From positions 62,001 to 126,000 of the forward strand of contig CANNZV010000340.1 of NCBI GenBank assembly GCA_947561585.1: a stretch of DNA of 64,000 nt, written 5' to 3'. Position 1 is the first letter of the stretch; the number at the start of each line of letters is the position of its first letter. The notes under the pieces are model-generated. The model saw nothing but the letters and a program-made list of their open reading frames with translations, did not search any database and had not been told where the DNA came from. Origin of the DNA: Caprella mutica (lineage: Eukaryota > Arthropoda > Malacostraca > Amphipoda > Caprellidae). The position numbers and the translations under genes are program-made. Shown here piece by piece: positions 22,203 to 34,300 of the stretch.

Positions 22203-23070
22203 TTTAGGAACTACTGAGTTTTCTTTAATTTTCATAAAAATCTTTCTTAAGACTCAAGAAGAAAGTTAATATGTGACCGATACTTAATGTGAATGTTAAA
22301 CACATACACTAATCATTGTTGTAAGTATTTTTGGAGTTCAGAAATGTCTTGTGAAACTACTCATAAACTCAGTCAAGTTAATTTCTGCCTATTGGTAATT
22401 ATTGTTGTTAAATGGTGCTAGCTTAAGCTAATTCAGTTATCAAGGTTGCAATTGTGTGCCGTATTAGAGTCTTGTAATCGTAAACAATATTAACTCCACT
22501 TTGCACTTCCAAATCATTTGAAGTCTTCTTCCTAACGCTACTTTCTCTTAATTTCCGTATGTCGTATACCTACCCACACCAGACGGTGATAAAGATTACG
22601 TTTTTGAAGGGTCTGATCAGGTCATGTCAGAGTCCAATAATAGGAGGCGTTGTTGTGCCTTGTACAGCGCTATGTCAAAACTAATGGTGGCGACAACAGG
22701 ACTAATGTCGTGTAACTCATTGCCACACCTGCGCATAATAGTCCCTATTGCGCTAACAATGCCTCCTGAATATTGACACGAACACAATTAAAACCTTGAC
22801 CTGACCATACAAATTTTTATTTAAACTTTTTTTTGTGAGCATATAATGTGTGATTGGTAACCAGATTAATTGTTTATCAATTTCTTACTAATATTCCTAT
22901 TATTTCAATACAATCTACACCGCACATTTTATGATATACATTATAGTTAATAATAATAAAAATAATGACAATTTGCATTTTCCGAATTTAGATAGCAATA
23001 TTTAATCGTTCCCACAATAGTATCATTCATTTTACAGTCTCAATACTGTTATTGATAATTAAAGTTAGTG
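22203..23070. other. Intergenic AT-rich sequence
   Basis: No coding resemblance or clear repeat seen. Confidence 0.35.
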
Positions 23071-23236
23071 CAAGCTCTTAATTACCGGTCAGTTCCACAT
23101 TTTCGGACATATTAGAAAAAGACAATACAATAATAATTATTTAACTAGGATAGGTTGAGTAAAATAATTATTATTAAATAACTTTTTTTATATGACCGAA
23201 AATGTGGAACTGACCGATAATTAAGAACTTTCCCAA
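23071..23236. mobile_element. Foldback MITE family C
   Basis: Arms 'cttaattaccggtcagttccacattttcggacatat' and 'atatgaccgaaaatgtggaactgaccgataattaag' form a long near-perfect hairpin around an AT-rich centre. Confidence 0.7.
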
Positions 23237-23324
23237 TCTATGGTTGTACTTTCAGAATCACTATTTTATATCATTTATACCTGGCATTTATTTATTTATC
23301 ATCTTGTTATTCGCTTAACTGAAA

Positions 23325-23830
23325 AAATGTTAAACTAAATTGCCTGAAATTTGGTGAAACAATTGGTCCATGTCTAGTGACCTGCTGGTAGAATTTTCGG
23401 AGTGATCCGGTCAAAGGTCAAGGTCAATGCCATTTATAACTCAAAAAGTATATTGAACCATATTGCACGAAACTTTGTGGAACGATTGGTCAATATACAT
23501 GAACTCTATTGTTAGATTTTAGGAGCGATCGGGTCAAAGGACAAAGATAAAGGTCAAGGCCATTTGTAACTCAAAAAGTATTCAACCAAATTGTCTGAAA
23601 TTTGATGGTACGATTGGTCAATATCCAGGAACCATCTGGTAGATTTTTAGGAGCGATCCGGTCAAAGGTCAAGGTCATTTAACCCAATAACTCAAAAAGA
23701 ATTGAACCATATTGCATGAAACTTGATGGGACGATTGGTTATTATCCAGTTACCAGTTTATTAGATTTTGGCAGAGAACAGGTCAAAGCGGCGGCGAAGG
23801 TATGCGTTCTACGAGTGCACGTTATCTAGT
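23325..23830. repeat. Dispersed element with internal ~115-bp repeats, possibly Helitron-like
   Basis: Four degenerate units each contain 'aactcaaaaagtat', 'attg(c/t)..gaaactt', 'cgattggt' and 'gagcgatccggtcaaaggtcaaggtca'. The 3' end reads 'ggcgaaggtatgcgttctacgagtgcacgttatctagt'. The CTAG-T terminus would fit a Helitron end, but no clean hairpin before it was found, so that class is a guess. Confidence 0.45.
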
Positions 23831-24139
23831 CATTGAATGCAATTCTTTTTATTCTTATTAACTCTATGCAATTTTATCTTTTTAAACATTTTGAATCTTT
23901 CTGATATGATCCATTGCGCTGTAACGGAAAAAAGATATTAAACATTGCCCCTCAGTTGCTCTATCCTGAAGAAAAGTGATATTTATAACTGTGAATAAGA
24001 TCTCAAACCTGAAAGGTTGTTATAAATATATAGAACGTTGCCTGTACCAAATATCATACATGATTCATGGTAAACTATATTTAACCATTTCCTATGATAA
24101 CTATAAATACGGTTATCATTTTCTTTTATTTCACATTTA

Positions 24140-24315
24140 GCCCCCAGGGGCTCTATCCTGAAACTGTCTGTGGTGAATGGAAGAGAAGGGGGTGACGTCT
24201 CGTGAACCTCGAACTGTTGTAATTTGGATTACATATTGTTTGTATGTCTCTTGTACTTAATTTAATTTTGAAGTCAGCGATAAAGCCTTAGGTTCTAAAT
24301 GAGACGTTAAACTTA
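24140..24315 (+). repeat. SINE-like repeat, short form
   Basis: From 'ggggctctatcctgaaactgtctgtgg' to 'ggttctaaatgagacgttaaac', lacking the central 'tcttcattttcctcttcc' part of the longer copies. Confidence 0.5.
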
Positions 24316-24519
24316 CATTATTAAAGTAATAACATTTTACTTAAACGATATAATATTTCTTTCTTTTTATCACATTCCTTTTTAATTAATTTCATTTGTG
24401 TTTCAATTCTTTCCTATCGCATTAGCTTCTAATATCTTTAATAACATTTTATTACTTTTCTTTCTAATCTCACTTTTTAATCTCATTTCTTTTATTCTCA
24501 TTTTTATACCATATTGTAA

Positions 24520-25440
24520 ATCCTTTTTTATCCCATTTATTTTTATCCCATTTATTTTTATCCCATTTATTTTCATCCCATTTATTTTCATCCCATTTAT
24601 TTTTATCTCATTTATTTTTATCCCATTTATTTTTATCCCACTTATTTTTATCCCATTTATTTTTATCCCATTTATTTTTATCCCATTTATTTTTATCCCA
24701 TTTATTTTTATCCCATTTATTTTTATCCCATTTATTTTTATCCCATTTATTTTTATCCCATTTATTTTTATCTCATTTATTTTTATCCTATTTATTTTTA
24801 TCCCATTTATTTTTATCCCATTTATTTCTATCCAATTTATTTTTGTCCCATTTATTTTTATCCAATTTATTTTTATCCCATTTATTTTTATCCCATTTAT
24901 TTTTGTCCCATTTATTTTTATCCAATTTATTTTTATCCCATTTATTTTTATCCAATTTATTTTTGTCCCATTTATTTTCATCCCATTTATTTTTATCTCA
25001 TTTATTTTTATCCCATTTATTTTTATCCCATTTATTTTTATACCATTTCTCTTATCACATTTTTTAACCTATTTTTTATCCCATTTTCTATCTCATTTCT
25101 TTTTATTCCATTTATTTTATCCCATTTTTTTATCTCATCTTTTATCCTATTTTGTTTCCTATTTTTTATCTCATTTCTTTTTATTCCATTTATTTTTATC
25201 ACATTTTTTATCCCATTTCTTTTATTCCATTTCTTTTATCCAAATTCTTATCCTATTTTGTATCCAATTATTTTATCCCAATTTTTAACCTCACTTCTTG
25301 TACAATTTTTTTTATTCAATTCATGTCCCATTTTTGTATCCCATTTCTTTTCATCCAATTTTTTATCCCATTTATTTTTATCCATTTTTTATCCCATATT
25401 TTTCTTCCATTTATTTTTAATCCCATTTCATAATTTCATT
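24520..25440. repeat. 15-bp tandem array (CCCATTTATTTTTAT)
   Basis: About 35 well-kept copies to about 25060, then degenerate, shorter derivatives to 25440. Because 15 is a multiple of three, both strands stay open (IFIPF-type repeats on +, KINGI-type on -). These are not proteins. Confidence 0.9.
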
Positions 25441-27150
25441 TATATCTGATCACTTTTTTTTTAATTTTAATTTTATTCTTCATAAACATTTCTATATATA
25501 TACATATTATTACCAATTGCACATGATAGTTTCAAATAGATTTATAATTAAATATTTCAAATAAAAATGTTATTCAAAGCTTGTAAATAACAATCATTGT
25601 TTAATAACACATTCATTTGAAAGTATCGTTTGCGAATTAGAACTTTTTCCTTTTTCAAATAATCAACCAAGAAGAAATATTCAATTAGAAAATATCCAAC
25701 ACGTCTTTTAAAAATACTGTCCATCTTGAAAATTTATTTTTGTTTCCAAAATATTTTTCTGTTTCCTCCTTTTGTAGAATTCACACATTTTGAGAAAATG
25801 GCTTTCGAAAGCATTGAACATTTTCCTTCAAAACCTCATTCATTTTGCATTCAGAGTCTCTCATCACCTTGGCATTCATACCATTGAGTTGGTTCATTAG
25901 GGTGATTTTCACTAGGTAAATAGAGATAGCGCCCAGAGGGGGGAGGAGGGGCTCCTCCACCTCAAAGGACGGGGGTGGAGTGTAGGATATGGCCATTAAG
26001 ATCCTCAGGAGATACGGCACGAGTCCTGCGCTAAGATGGAAAGAAAGGACACCGCAAACATCTTCTGTGAAAATGTGACAATTTGAGGCACTTTTGATAG
26101 CGACGCAAAGGTGTATGTCACCTCCACACTATTCCACTCTACGCCGCTACCAAAGGGAGTTCCTGATCAAAACAGTTCTCGCATGTGTGTCATGAACGTC
26201 ACACATCTTATCAAACTCAACACAAGTCACCATCGACAAAAGGAAAAGTACGTAACTAAATAGAGAATATTTTTTGAGTAGTAATTTTTGCCATGTCTGA
26301 AGGCATACAAAGAATGAAGTCGAATGGACATTATGTTTTGTAGTGCATTTCTTGAAACTCCTTTCATAATTCCAGTAGAAATTTATCAAATACTGTAAAA
26401 TATTACACATATTCTAAACTACAATTTAAAGTTTTAAAAATAAAATTAAATCTCATTTTCTTTCATTTGATGTGACCATTTTGATTTCTCTAACTAAAAA
26501 ACGTTATCGCATTAATATAAACAATTCTATCGAAGAGTGACACTACCTAACTAAATTAGAAACATCACTGAAAGAAAACTCAAAACAACAGTTTGTGGCA
26601 AGGTAATCTCATGTCAATTTATCTGGAGCTAATTTGAGTTAAGAAACCTGTTAAACACTTTACACACCTATGATAAATATCACCATCGATTGATGGTTGA
26701 AACAGCTTATCTGTATTATAGAGTAAAGATAAAGGACCGACCCCAATGTATATTTCAATAGATTTTCGTTATCTCAGGCCATTGGCTTATCCCTTTTGTT
26801 TGCCAGGCAGAAGAATGAGTCTTTGCAGGAGATATTTTGCAGTGGCGTAAGAGCAGACTAGTAAGAGGGCCATGAAACACACGGAATCACCTGCTAAAAG
26901 CGAGATGGTTAGGAGGCGTGACGGTGTAAGGCCACACGGAATTAGCGCAGTGATTATAGTATCAGCGGAGACTCTCAGTGACATTCATGAGAGACATCAA
27001 GTGAAGGAAGATGTTCATTTTGGTTCAGGTACAAAAAACAAACTCTATCTAACATTATCCAACTGAGAATACTTCTTCTATTCTTCTTATGATTTATGAA
27101 GACTTGAATATGTTCTTCAGCTGTGTATTTGGCTTATTTAGATTATTAAA
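25441..27150. other. Intergenic region with weak minus-strand coding-like segments
   Basis: Minus-strand segments 26984-26787, 26260-26150 and about 26060-25781 are open and hydrophobic (for example LLRILMAISYTPPPSFEVEE) and some have plausible splice sites. Joining the second to the third creates a stop codon, and no family was recognised. They could be a decayed membrane-protein gene or chance. No CDS is called. Confidence 0.25.
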
Positions 27151-27154
27151 TATA

Positions 27155-27330
27155 ATGTCTTGATTGACTCACACAGTCTTCTTTTGACTCACACAGTCAT
27201 TATTGACTCACACAGTCTTGATTGACTCACACAGTCTTGATTGACTCACACAGCCTTGATTGACTCACTCAATCTTGATTGACTCACTCAGTTTTGATTG
27301 ACTCACTCAGTGTTGATTGATTCTCAGGTT
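27155..27330. repeat. 18-bp tandem array (TTGACTCACACAGTC)
   Basis: About nine copies of 'attgactcacacagtctt'. Almost every unit contains TGACTCA, the consensus of AP-1/bZIP sites. It shares that core, on the opposite strand, with the 36-kb array. Confidence 0.85.
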
Positions 27331-27439
27331 TAGTGTAAGTTACCACTCGACTCCAGTGCAATATGCCGAAGTCCCAAAGTTATTCTACAAGTTTGCTGTG
27401 CTGACCATCCATTGACTATGCATAGCACAGACCTCTCCA

Positions 27440-28655
27440 TTAGCAAGAGAATTGTTAGTGCACTGGTATGAAGGCAGTGCAACTGTCACAATGCACCCAA
27501 TGCACCAGAGAGATGCTAGTGCATTGGTATGAAGGCAGTGCAACTGTCACAATGCACCAGAGAGCAGCTAGTGCATTTGTATGAAGGCAGTACAACTGTC
27601 ACAATGCACCAGAGAGTAGCTAGTGCATTGGTATGAAGGCAGTACAACTGTCACAATGCACCAGAGAGCAGCTAGTGCATTGGTATGAAGGCAGTGCAAC
27701 TGTCACAATGCACCAGAGAGCAGCTAGTGCATTTGTATGAAGGCAGTACAACTGTCACAATGCACCAGAGAGTAGCTAGTGCATTGGTATGAAGGCAGTA
27801 CAACTGTCACAATGCACCAGAGAGCAGCTAGTGCATTGGTATGAAGGCAGTACAACTGTCACAATGCACCAGTGACCAGCTAGTGCATTGGTATGAAGGC
27901 AGTACAACTGTCACAATGCACCAGTGAGCAGCTAGTGCATTGGTATGAAGGCAGTACAACTGTGACAATGCACCAGTGAGCAGCTAGTGCATTGGTATGA
28001 AGGCAGTACAACTGTCACAATGCACCAGTGAGCAGCTAGTGCATTGGTATGAAGGCAGTACAACTGTCACAATACACCAGTGAGCAGCTAGTGCATTGGT
28101 ATGAAGGCAGTACAACTATCACAATGCATCAGTGAGCAGCTAGTGCATTGGTATGAAGGCAGTACAACTGTGACAATGCACCAGTGAGCAGCTAGTGCAT
28201 TGGTATGAAGGCAGTACAACTGTCACAATGCACCAGTGAGCAGCTAGTGCATTTGTATGAAGGCAGTACAACTGTCACAATGCACCAGAGAGCAGCTAGT
28301 GCATTGGTATGAAGGCAGTACAACTGTGACAATGCACCAGTGAGCAGCTAGTGCATTTGTATGAAGGCAGTACAACTGTGACAATGCACCAGAGAGCAGC
28401 TAGTGCATTGGTATGAAGGCAGTACAACTGTGACAATGCACCAGTGAGCAGCTAGTGCATTGGTATGAAGGCAGTACAACTGTCACAATGCACCAGTGAG
28501 CAGCTAGTGCATTTGTATGAAGGCAGTACAACTGTGACAATGCACCAGAGAGCAGCTAGTGCATTTGTATGAAGGCAGTACAACTGTGACAATGCACCAG
28601 AGAGCAGCTAGTGCATTTGTATGAAGGCAGTACAACTGTGACAATGCACCAGATC
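27440..28655. repeat. 52-bp tandem array
   Basis: About 23 copies of 'gctagtgcattggtatgaaggcagtacaactgtcacaatgcaccag...'. Units differ at a few fixed positions (gcattggt/gcatttgt, agagag/agtgag, ctgtcac/ctgtgac) in varying combinations. The first two units are the most diverged. Confidence 0.9.
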
Positions 28656-29540
28656 TGCCTGTCTTTGCCCTAAAATTGGCTTCTTTCGTTTTCTTTTCTT
28701 TCCGGTGTCTTGCCTTTAACATCTTTAATATTAAGGACTCTCGAAAAAGTACTCTCAAACTTTGCGAATTAATTTGTTAGGCTGAAAATCTTCCTCCAGG
28801 ATATCGCGCTGACATTGATTGGTATCCTTGATACGGAAGCGTATCTTGGATACTACTGAATTTTAAAATATTTGATTTATTCACTTCCGGAGCCGTGTTG
28901 ATTCATTAGTTTTGATGTGATCTTCATGGAGTTTTCTAGTTAGGGCAGTGATTCCGATTGAAATAGCCTGGTGCAAGTGTCCACGGGTCCAATAAGGGGC
29001 AATTTGGCTGCATCCTCACCCCCATTGAACTAAAGTCAGAGCAAGCCTATCTAATTTATCAGCATGTCAATAAAGTCCTGGGAAGTAGGAACAGGAAAAT
29101 AAATGACTGTGTGAAAAGGGAAACAAAGAAGAAGATTGATAAACTTCCGCATCGTAGAGGGAGTAAATAAACCAAAAGAGTCCCATTTTAAATATGTTTT
29201 TATTAAAGCGATTGTTTATTTTGTGCTTATATTCATATGTATCTTCTGGCACGGTAGATATTCACTGAATTTTTACTTTTTTCCATTGATAACATTTTGA
29301 TGAAGTATGCTAGGTTAAATAAAACATGTTCTCTACAGTTGAGTGTCTATATTAACTATAGGTACACTACAGCTAACCTCTACATGCTATCTTAACTAAA
29401 ACTACAGTCGTATATCGTATGGGGAGTTGGAATACGAATCAGGGTGAGCGTACAAAATACGATAGCTACGAACACTAGGTACTGAATACACGAGACAAAC
29501 TTTCACACGGCATATACTATATTCATTGGGATTTAAAATG
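28656..29540. other. Intergenic sequence, origin unclear
   Basis: On the minus strand 28760-28650 reads a charged stretch (LKARHRKEKKTKEANFRAK), without a recognisable family. Nothing else is supported. Confidence 0.25.
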
Positions 29541-29545
29541 ATGTA

Positions 29546-29698
29546 GGGTAAGTTCCGAGTTATCGGACGGTTCCAAATTTTAGGCCACTTGAGAAAAAAA
29601 ATTACTTTAATTTTAATTGTTATCCAAAAGTTATTAGTAAATAATATACACTTATGTGTCCGAAAATGTAGAACTTCTCGGTAACTAGTAACTTACCC
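29546..29698. mobile_element. Foldback MITE family C, complete with TA flanks
   Basis: Ends GGGTAAGTTCCGAGTTATCGG and 'cggtaactagtaacttaccc', flanked by TA on each side (29544-29545 and 29699-29700). This is the clearest full copy of the family. Confidence 0.75.
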
Positions 29699-29700
29699 TA

Positions 29701-31307
29701 GTAAGTATATCTACGACATTTAGTTGTTTGGATACGAGTGTCGTAGGTTGTAGGTCTCACTTATTCTTCAGTTTTTTATTATGATACATACACACGGTTT
29801 ACAAGGAGGTGTTCAGACGACTTAATTCAGGTAAAGCAATTCGTATAAATATTTCATAAGCAACATTTCTCTCTAAATAGAAATTATTTGTTTCTTTTTT
29901 GGAAGACAAAGGAGAGGGGAAGACTTATTATTATTATACAATTCATTTAAATAAAGATCTAGTTATTTTATGTTATTTACATATATACATGGTTCAAAAT
30001 AACTAAAGATTTAATTTGGATAAGTTTCATTGCGTGTCACAAGGAAATTTAAACATAACAAAGAAATTCTCATAAACAGTGAAATCATGGATACGAATTA
30101 AATAAAAGTTAAATAATTATTAATATTACTGTTTCTTATATGACCAAAAATGTACTCATGTTACATAGGTACTTAATTTAAACAAGTACTGAACCATATC
30201 TATTAACGTATTTACAACAATATAATTCTTTCTGAACATATTAGTTATATTTAATCTCGCATTTCAATTAAACTAAGTGCCAAACAAATAATATTTCCCT
30301 TATAATATAAAGCTCTCTTCTATACCATTAAAAATTAGATAATTATTTAAATTGTGTAGCAACAATAAAAAGTAACGAATTAAACTTTCTAATTTCACCC
30401 TTATTACTTACGTATAATAATCAATAAATTTAAAAAACTACTCTGATTAATTTTCACGAACTCCTTGGTACACAACTTTAAAATTAATATATTTTTACTT
30501 TTGATTTAAATTTAGATGTGTTAATTAAATGTCTCAGTTTTATAGCTTTTGCTCTTTACAGTTACTTAGATTATATATAATGCCTATCATTAAATTGGAC
30601 TTCATTCCTCATATTCATCAAGCTGGAATCTCTTCACTCAGTGCGATAATATACTTCCTAGATTGTTTATTAACCATTTATTGCTTTGGTTATCATATTT
30701 ATTTACGTAACTTGTTTTTGAAGGATTTAGGGTGAAATCTATCCTAAGTGCTGCTGAAATGTTCCACTAGAAATTCTCGTCAACTCTGTGACGATGCAAG
30801 CGATTTGCTTTTTTTATTAGAGTTACATAAAAAATGTATCGTTTATAGAAAAGAGAAGTCCTTGTGTTGAATGTGAATCCATACTTTCGAATATATATGT
30901 GCATTGGAGTATTATTTAGAATGGGGCTTCAGTGTAAACTTGATGGGCCCTTTATATAAGGTAGCCGGTAAATGTCTTGAAAGACAATTGCTCGAATGAA
31001 TAATAATTCGAATGACTAATTGTTTTCTATCAATTTACCTAGAACCAAAACACATATAATTTGTGGGTAGCTCTCAATATGTTGTCCTATCGTACATTCT
31101 TTACAATAGAGCATTGATTTTGAATCTGGCAATATATATTTCTATATTGATTATCATTATCAATTTTAGTATTTTGTTATACCGATCTGCTCTAATATTT
31201 AGATATAAGCAAACGCCCAGAAGATCGTAACTAAGTGGCCTCAAGATGCTAGCTTTCAAATCCTCATGTTGCGGTCAGACCGTCTCCTGGTTTGTTCTTT
31301 TGGGCGG
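29701..31307. other. AT-rich sequence downstream of the Beat-like gene
   Basis: Includes the presumed 3' UTR and end of the minus-strand gene. A TTTATT (AATAAA on the minus strand) at 30813-30818 is one possible polyadenylation signal. No other gene seen. Confidence 0.3.
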
Positions 31308-31390
31308 TTATCTCACCAACTCACTGATAGCTCCTAGGAGGAGGAGGATGGATATGTGAATGGTGAGACATTGAGGTAAAGCCCCAGATC
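31308..31390 (-). CDS. beat: Beat exon 8 (C-terminal tail and stop)
   Basis: (G)SGALPQCLTIHISILLLLG...ELVR then TAA at 31310-31308. Acceptor cccctctgcag. Small residues, a short spacer and a hydrophobic end match a GPI-attachment signal; a single membrane anchor is the alternative. Confidence 0.8.
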
Positions 31391-34300
31391 CTGCAGAGGG
31401 GAACAGGAGGAACTTGTTAGTTTTTATTTCACACTACAAGAATTAAGTGAAATCATATAACGTTATAATCAATGCTGTAAAAAGTATATGTACTGTCACC
31501 CTATGGGCGCCTCACCCGTTAACTTCTCCTTGTTGTTTGGGTTTGGTCCCATCTTGCTCCTGATGTCCACTTTGGTTTCATTGTAGAACACTGACGCAAT
31601 GGTTGCGCCACACTTCAGTGATAGTAAACCATGGCGCAAATGGCGTCTACGCAGTTGAAACCTTCAGCACAAATAATGCGTTGAATTAGCTACGGATGAT
31701 ATTAACTTAAAATAAACCAAGTAAATTTAGTATGATATGGATGGTGTGTTACCTTAGCCCTAGAGTGGATGTCTCCAGTCCGTGTAACCCTCTAGTGGGT
31801 GCATACTCTTGTAGATGACCTTTGTCAGCCTGCACCTGTCAGAAACAACAGTGGAAGTGATAACATTAAGTAATATAGTACATGAATGCATAAAATCAAA
31901 GAAGATTAAATAATATCAACGATTTTCTTGCTACTTTAATCATATTTATCGAGTTTAAATTTCAGTTCGATCAAATGAGTCGAGTTTTGTTTTCGATGTC
32001 ATGTGTGAAATTCACGCGTTAGTCCCACCTTTTTATCTGCGATGTACCAACTAAGAGAAGGGGCGGGTTTGCTTCTTGAGGAGCAGTTCACCTCTACCTT
32101 GTCCCCCACATGGTAGAACATCTGCACCCCGGAGAGACGTGGGGGAACCTGGGGGAGATCTGAAGCAAACCAGGGGGTTGATTATTGGCGGTGGATTCAA
32201 AGCAAAATAAACCATTAGAATTTTTCAGTTGGTTCAGTTCAATGTCCAATGCGTTTGCAATAAGCAACTCCATATAAATAAACAATAAATAATAGTTTCT
32301 TTAATTTGAATCACGCTATCTTTAAATGATATTCCAATTACTCAAAACCCTTCTCTGCCCTAATGCGGTAATTTCTATTAATCAGTTTCCTAATTGACAG
32401 TTGAGCTGACTTCATTGGAGGTAAGAGTGTCATTGCTATAAAGAACACGTCTCACCAGTCCCAGGTTTCTATTTCCCATGTGATCCTATCAGGAGGTTTC
32501 CTCTCCACTTCCAGGCGACAATTGATTCATTTCATCCATCCCTCCCAAAAAGTGTCTTCTTCCAACTCAAAAAACTCTAGTAAGACTCCTTCCCTCTCTC
32601 TCTCACTCTCACTCACTCTTACAACGGTTTTGATGACGTCATCTCCGTAAAAGTTGTAAATACCAAAAAAGCTAAAAAGTATTCAAATTTCATAAAATAA
32701 TTTAATGTAAAGAATTTTTTTATTAGCAACACTCGAGTTACCGAATATTCAGTTATTCTGATATTAAGTTTCATGTTATTTTGTCTTATATGAAGAAGGT
32801 AGCAAATAATTCAATATATTTAGATTCTAATTATTGTGCAATGAAAGTGTAAGAAGTATTCGGTTGGTGATTAAGATATAATAATCTAAAATAAATGAAT
32901 CATGAGAACCTTTTTATTTTATTTATTCACATTTTTACTTATTGTCGAGTGTAGGAAGTTCAGACCGAATTAGCTGAGCTTTTGAACGTTCCATCTCATT
33001 CTTCATTTAACTGCTATGCTGAGGGGTGAATACCCTTATGAGTGTAACAGCTGTCACCCCTCACAAGTGTATGTGATCAGGTGCGTAGCAATACATTGCG
33101 TCTACACGAGAGGTAATATTTAATTAGTTCAATGGCAATCAATTTTATACAAGCTCTCCTTTTACAGAGTAATTGAAATGAAAAGATTGAACTGTGGAAA
33201 ACATGATTGAGTGCCTTGTTTAACGTGTAGTTGAGGTTTTCTTTTATTACAATGTATGTACTCTATTATAGTTTATTAGAATGTGCATTGTTAATGGATA
33301 ATATTATATTTCATACATATGTTATCTTATTCTTTTGATTCACGATATTCTTTTTGTTGTGGTTCAGGTCTTGATGTGTCACAGTACGAGCCAGTGTGCA
33401 AAGCTTGCGATTTTGACCCTTAAGAAGACACGGGAGTCCACGGTGTCATTTCTCAGCGACTAATCCGCTAGATCGTCCCTTACGAGGCCGGAGATTCCCT
33501 CCAGGATCAGGAAATGTCGTCACTTGTTTGGCAACACTGCGCCAGAGGAGTCTATGAGTTCCCATTTCCAGTCCTTGGCTTTGCTACCTCAGAAAAGATG
33601 CTCAGGAAGCCCATTGGGACGCGATGTTGTGTCCTTCATGCGCTTTGGTACATTAACACATGTGCAAATGCATAACAGGAAATATAAATATATTTTTTGT
33701 CGTCTTGATTTATTATTGTTTAAAATAGTTCTAGATTAATTCTCAGTAATTATATGGCTCCATTTTTTCGGACACGTAATAAAAAAGAATAAAGGTAAAT
33801 AGTTGTTTTTATATATTTTTCTTACATGTCCCGAAAATGTGGAACTGTCCGATAAATCAGAACTGACTCTAAATGATATGCAATTTATAGTTAAAGTAAA
33901 TAGCATCAACAATTATACACTGAGCAACTTCGTCTACGATGTGAAACTTTAGCTGTTGCGCGTTCTTGAAATTTGTAACACAACTACAGAATTTTGAACA
34001 ACCAGAAGAGAGCGACCGCACTTTTCTGCATTGGGTTTTATCATAATTAAAATAGTTTATTGTATATATTATGATTATTATTTAATTTAGTAGTAATTTA
34101 ACATCCGTTTCCGAACCAAAGGCCATGTCACTGACTTCAAAAGGAAATTAAATACAAGGGACTGAAAGAAGCAGTCAGAAAGGAATGTGGCTCCTTGAAG
34201 AAAGTTACCTACCACCGTCAGTGACCAAGCTGATGAATGCAGAAAAGCTACTCCGTGAATGCAGTCACTTACCAAGGAATGTGACAAAAAGGGACATAAG

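Noticed and set aside
24398..25288. 296-codon Ile/Phe/Pro frame that looks like a membrane protein
   Set aside because: 15-bp array (CCCATTTATTTTTAT) with a mirror frame on the other strand.
25781..26984. A spliced minus-strand gene for a hydrophobic (receptor-like) protein
   Set aside because: Segments look coding-like, but the best splice join creates a TGA stop, acceptors are weak, and no family was recognised.
28504..28758. 84-codon minus-strand frame entering the 52-bp array
   Set aside because: Half is array; the remaining charged stretch has no recognisable family.
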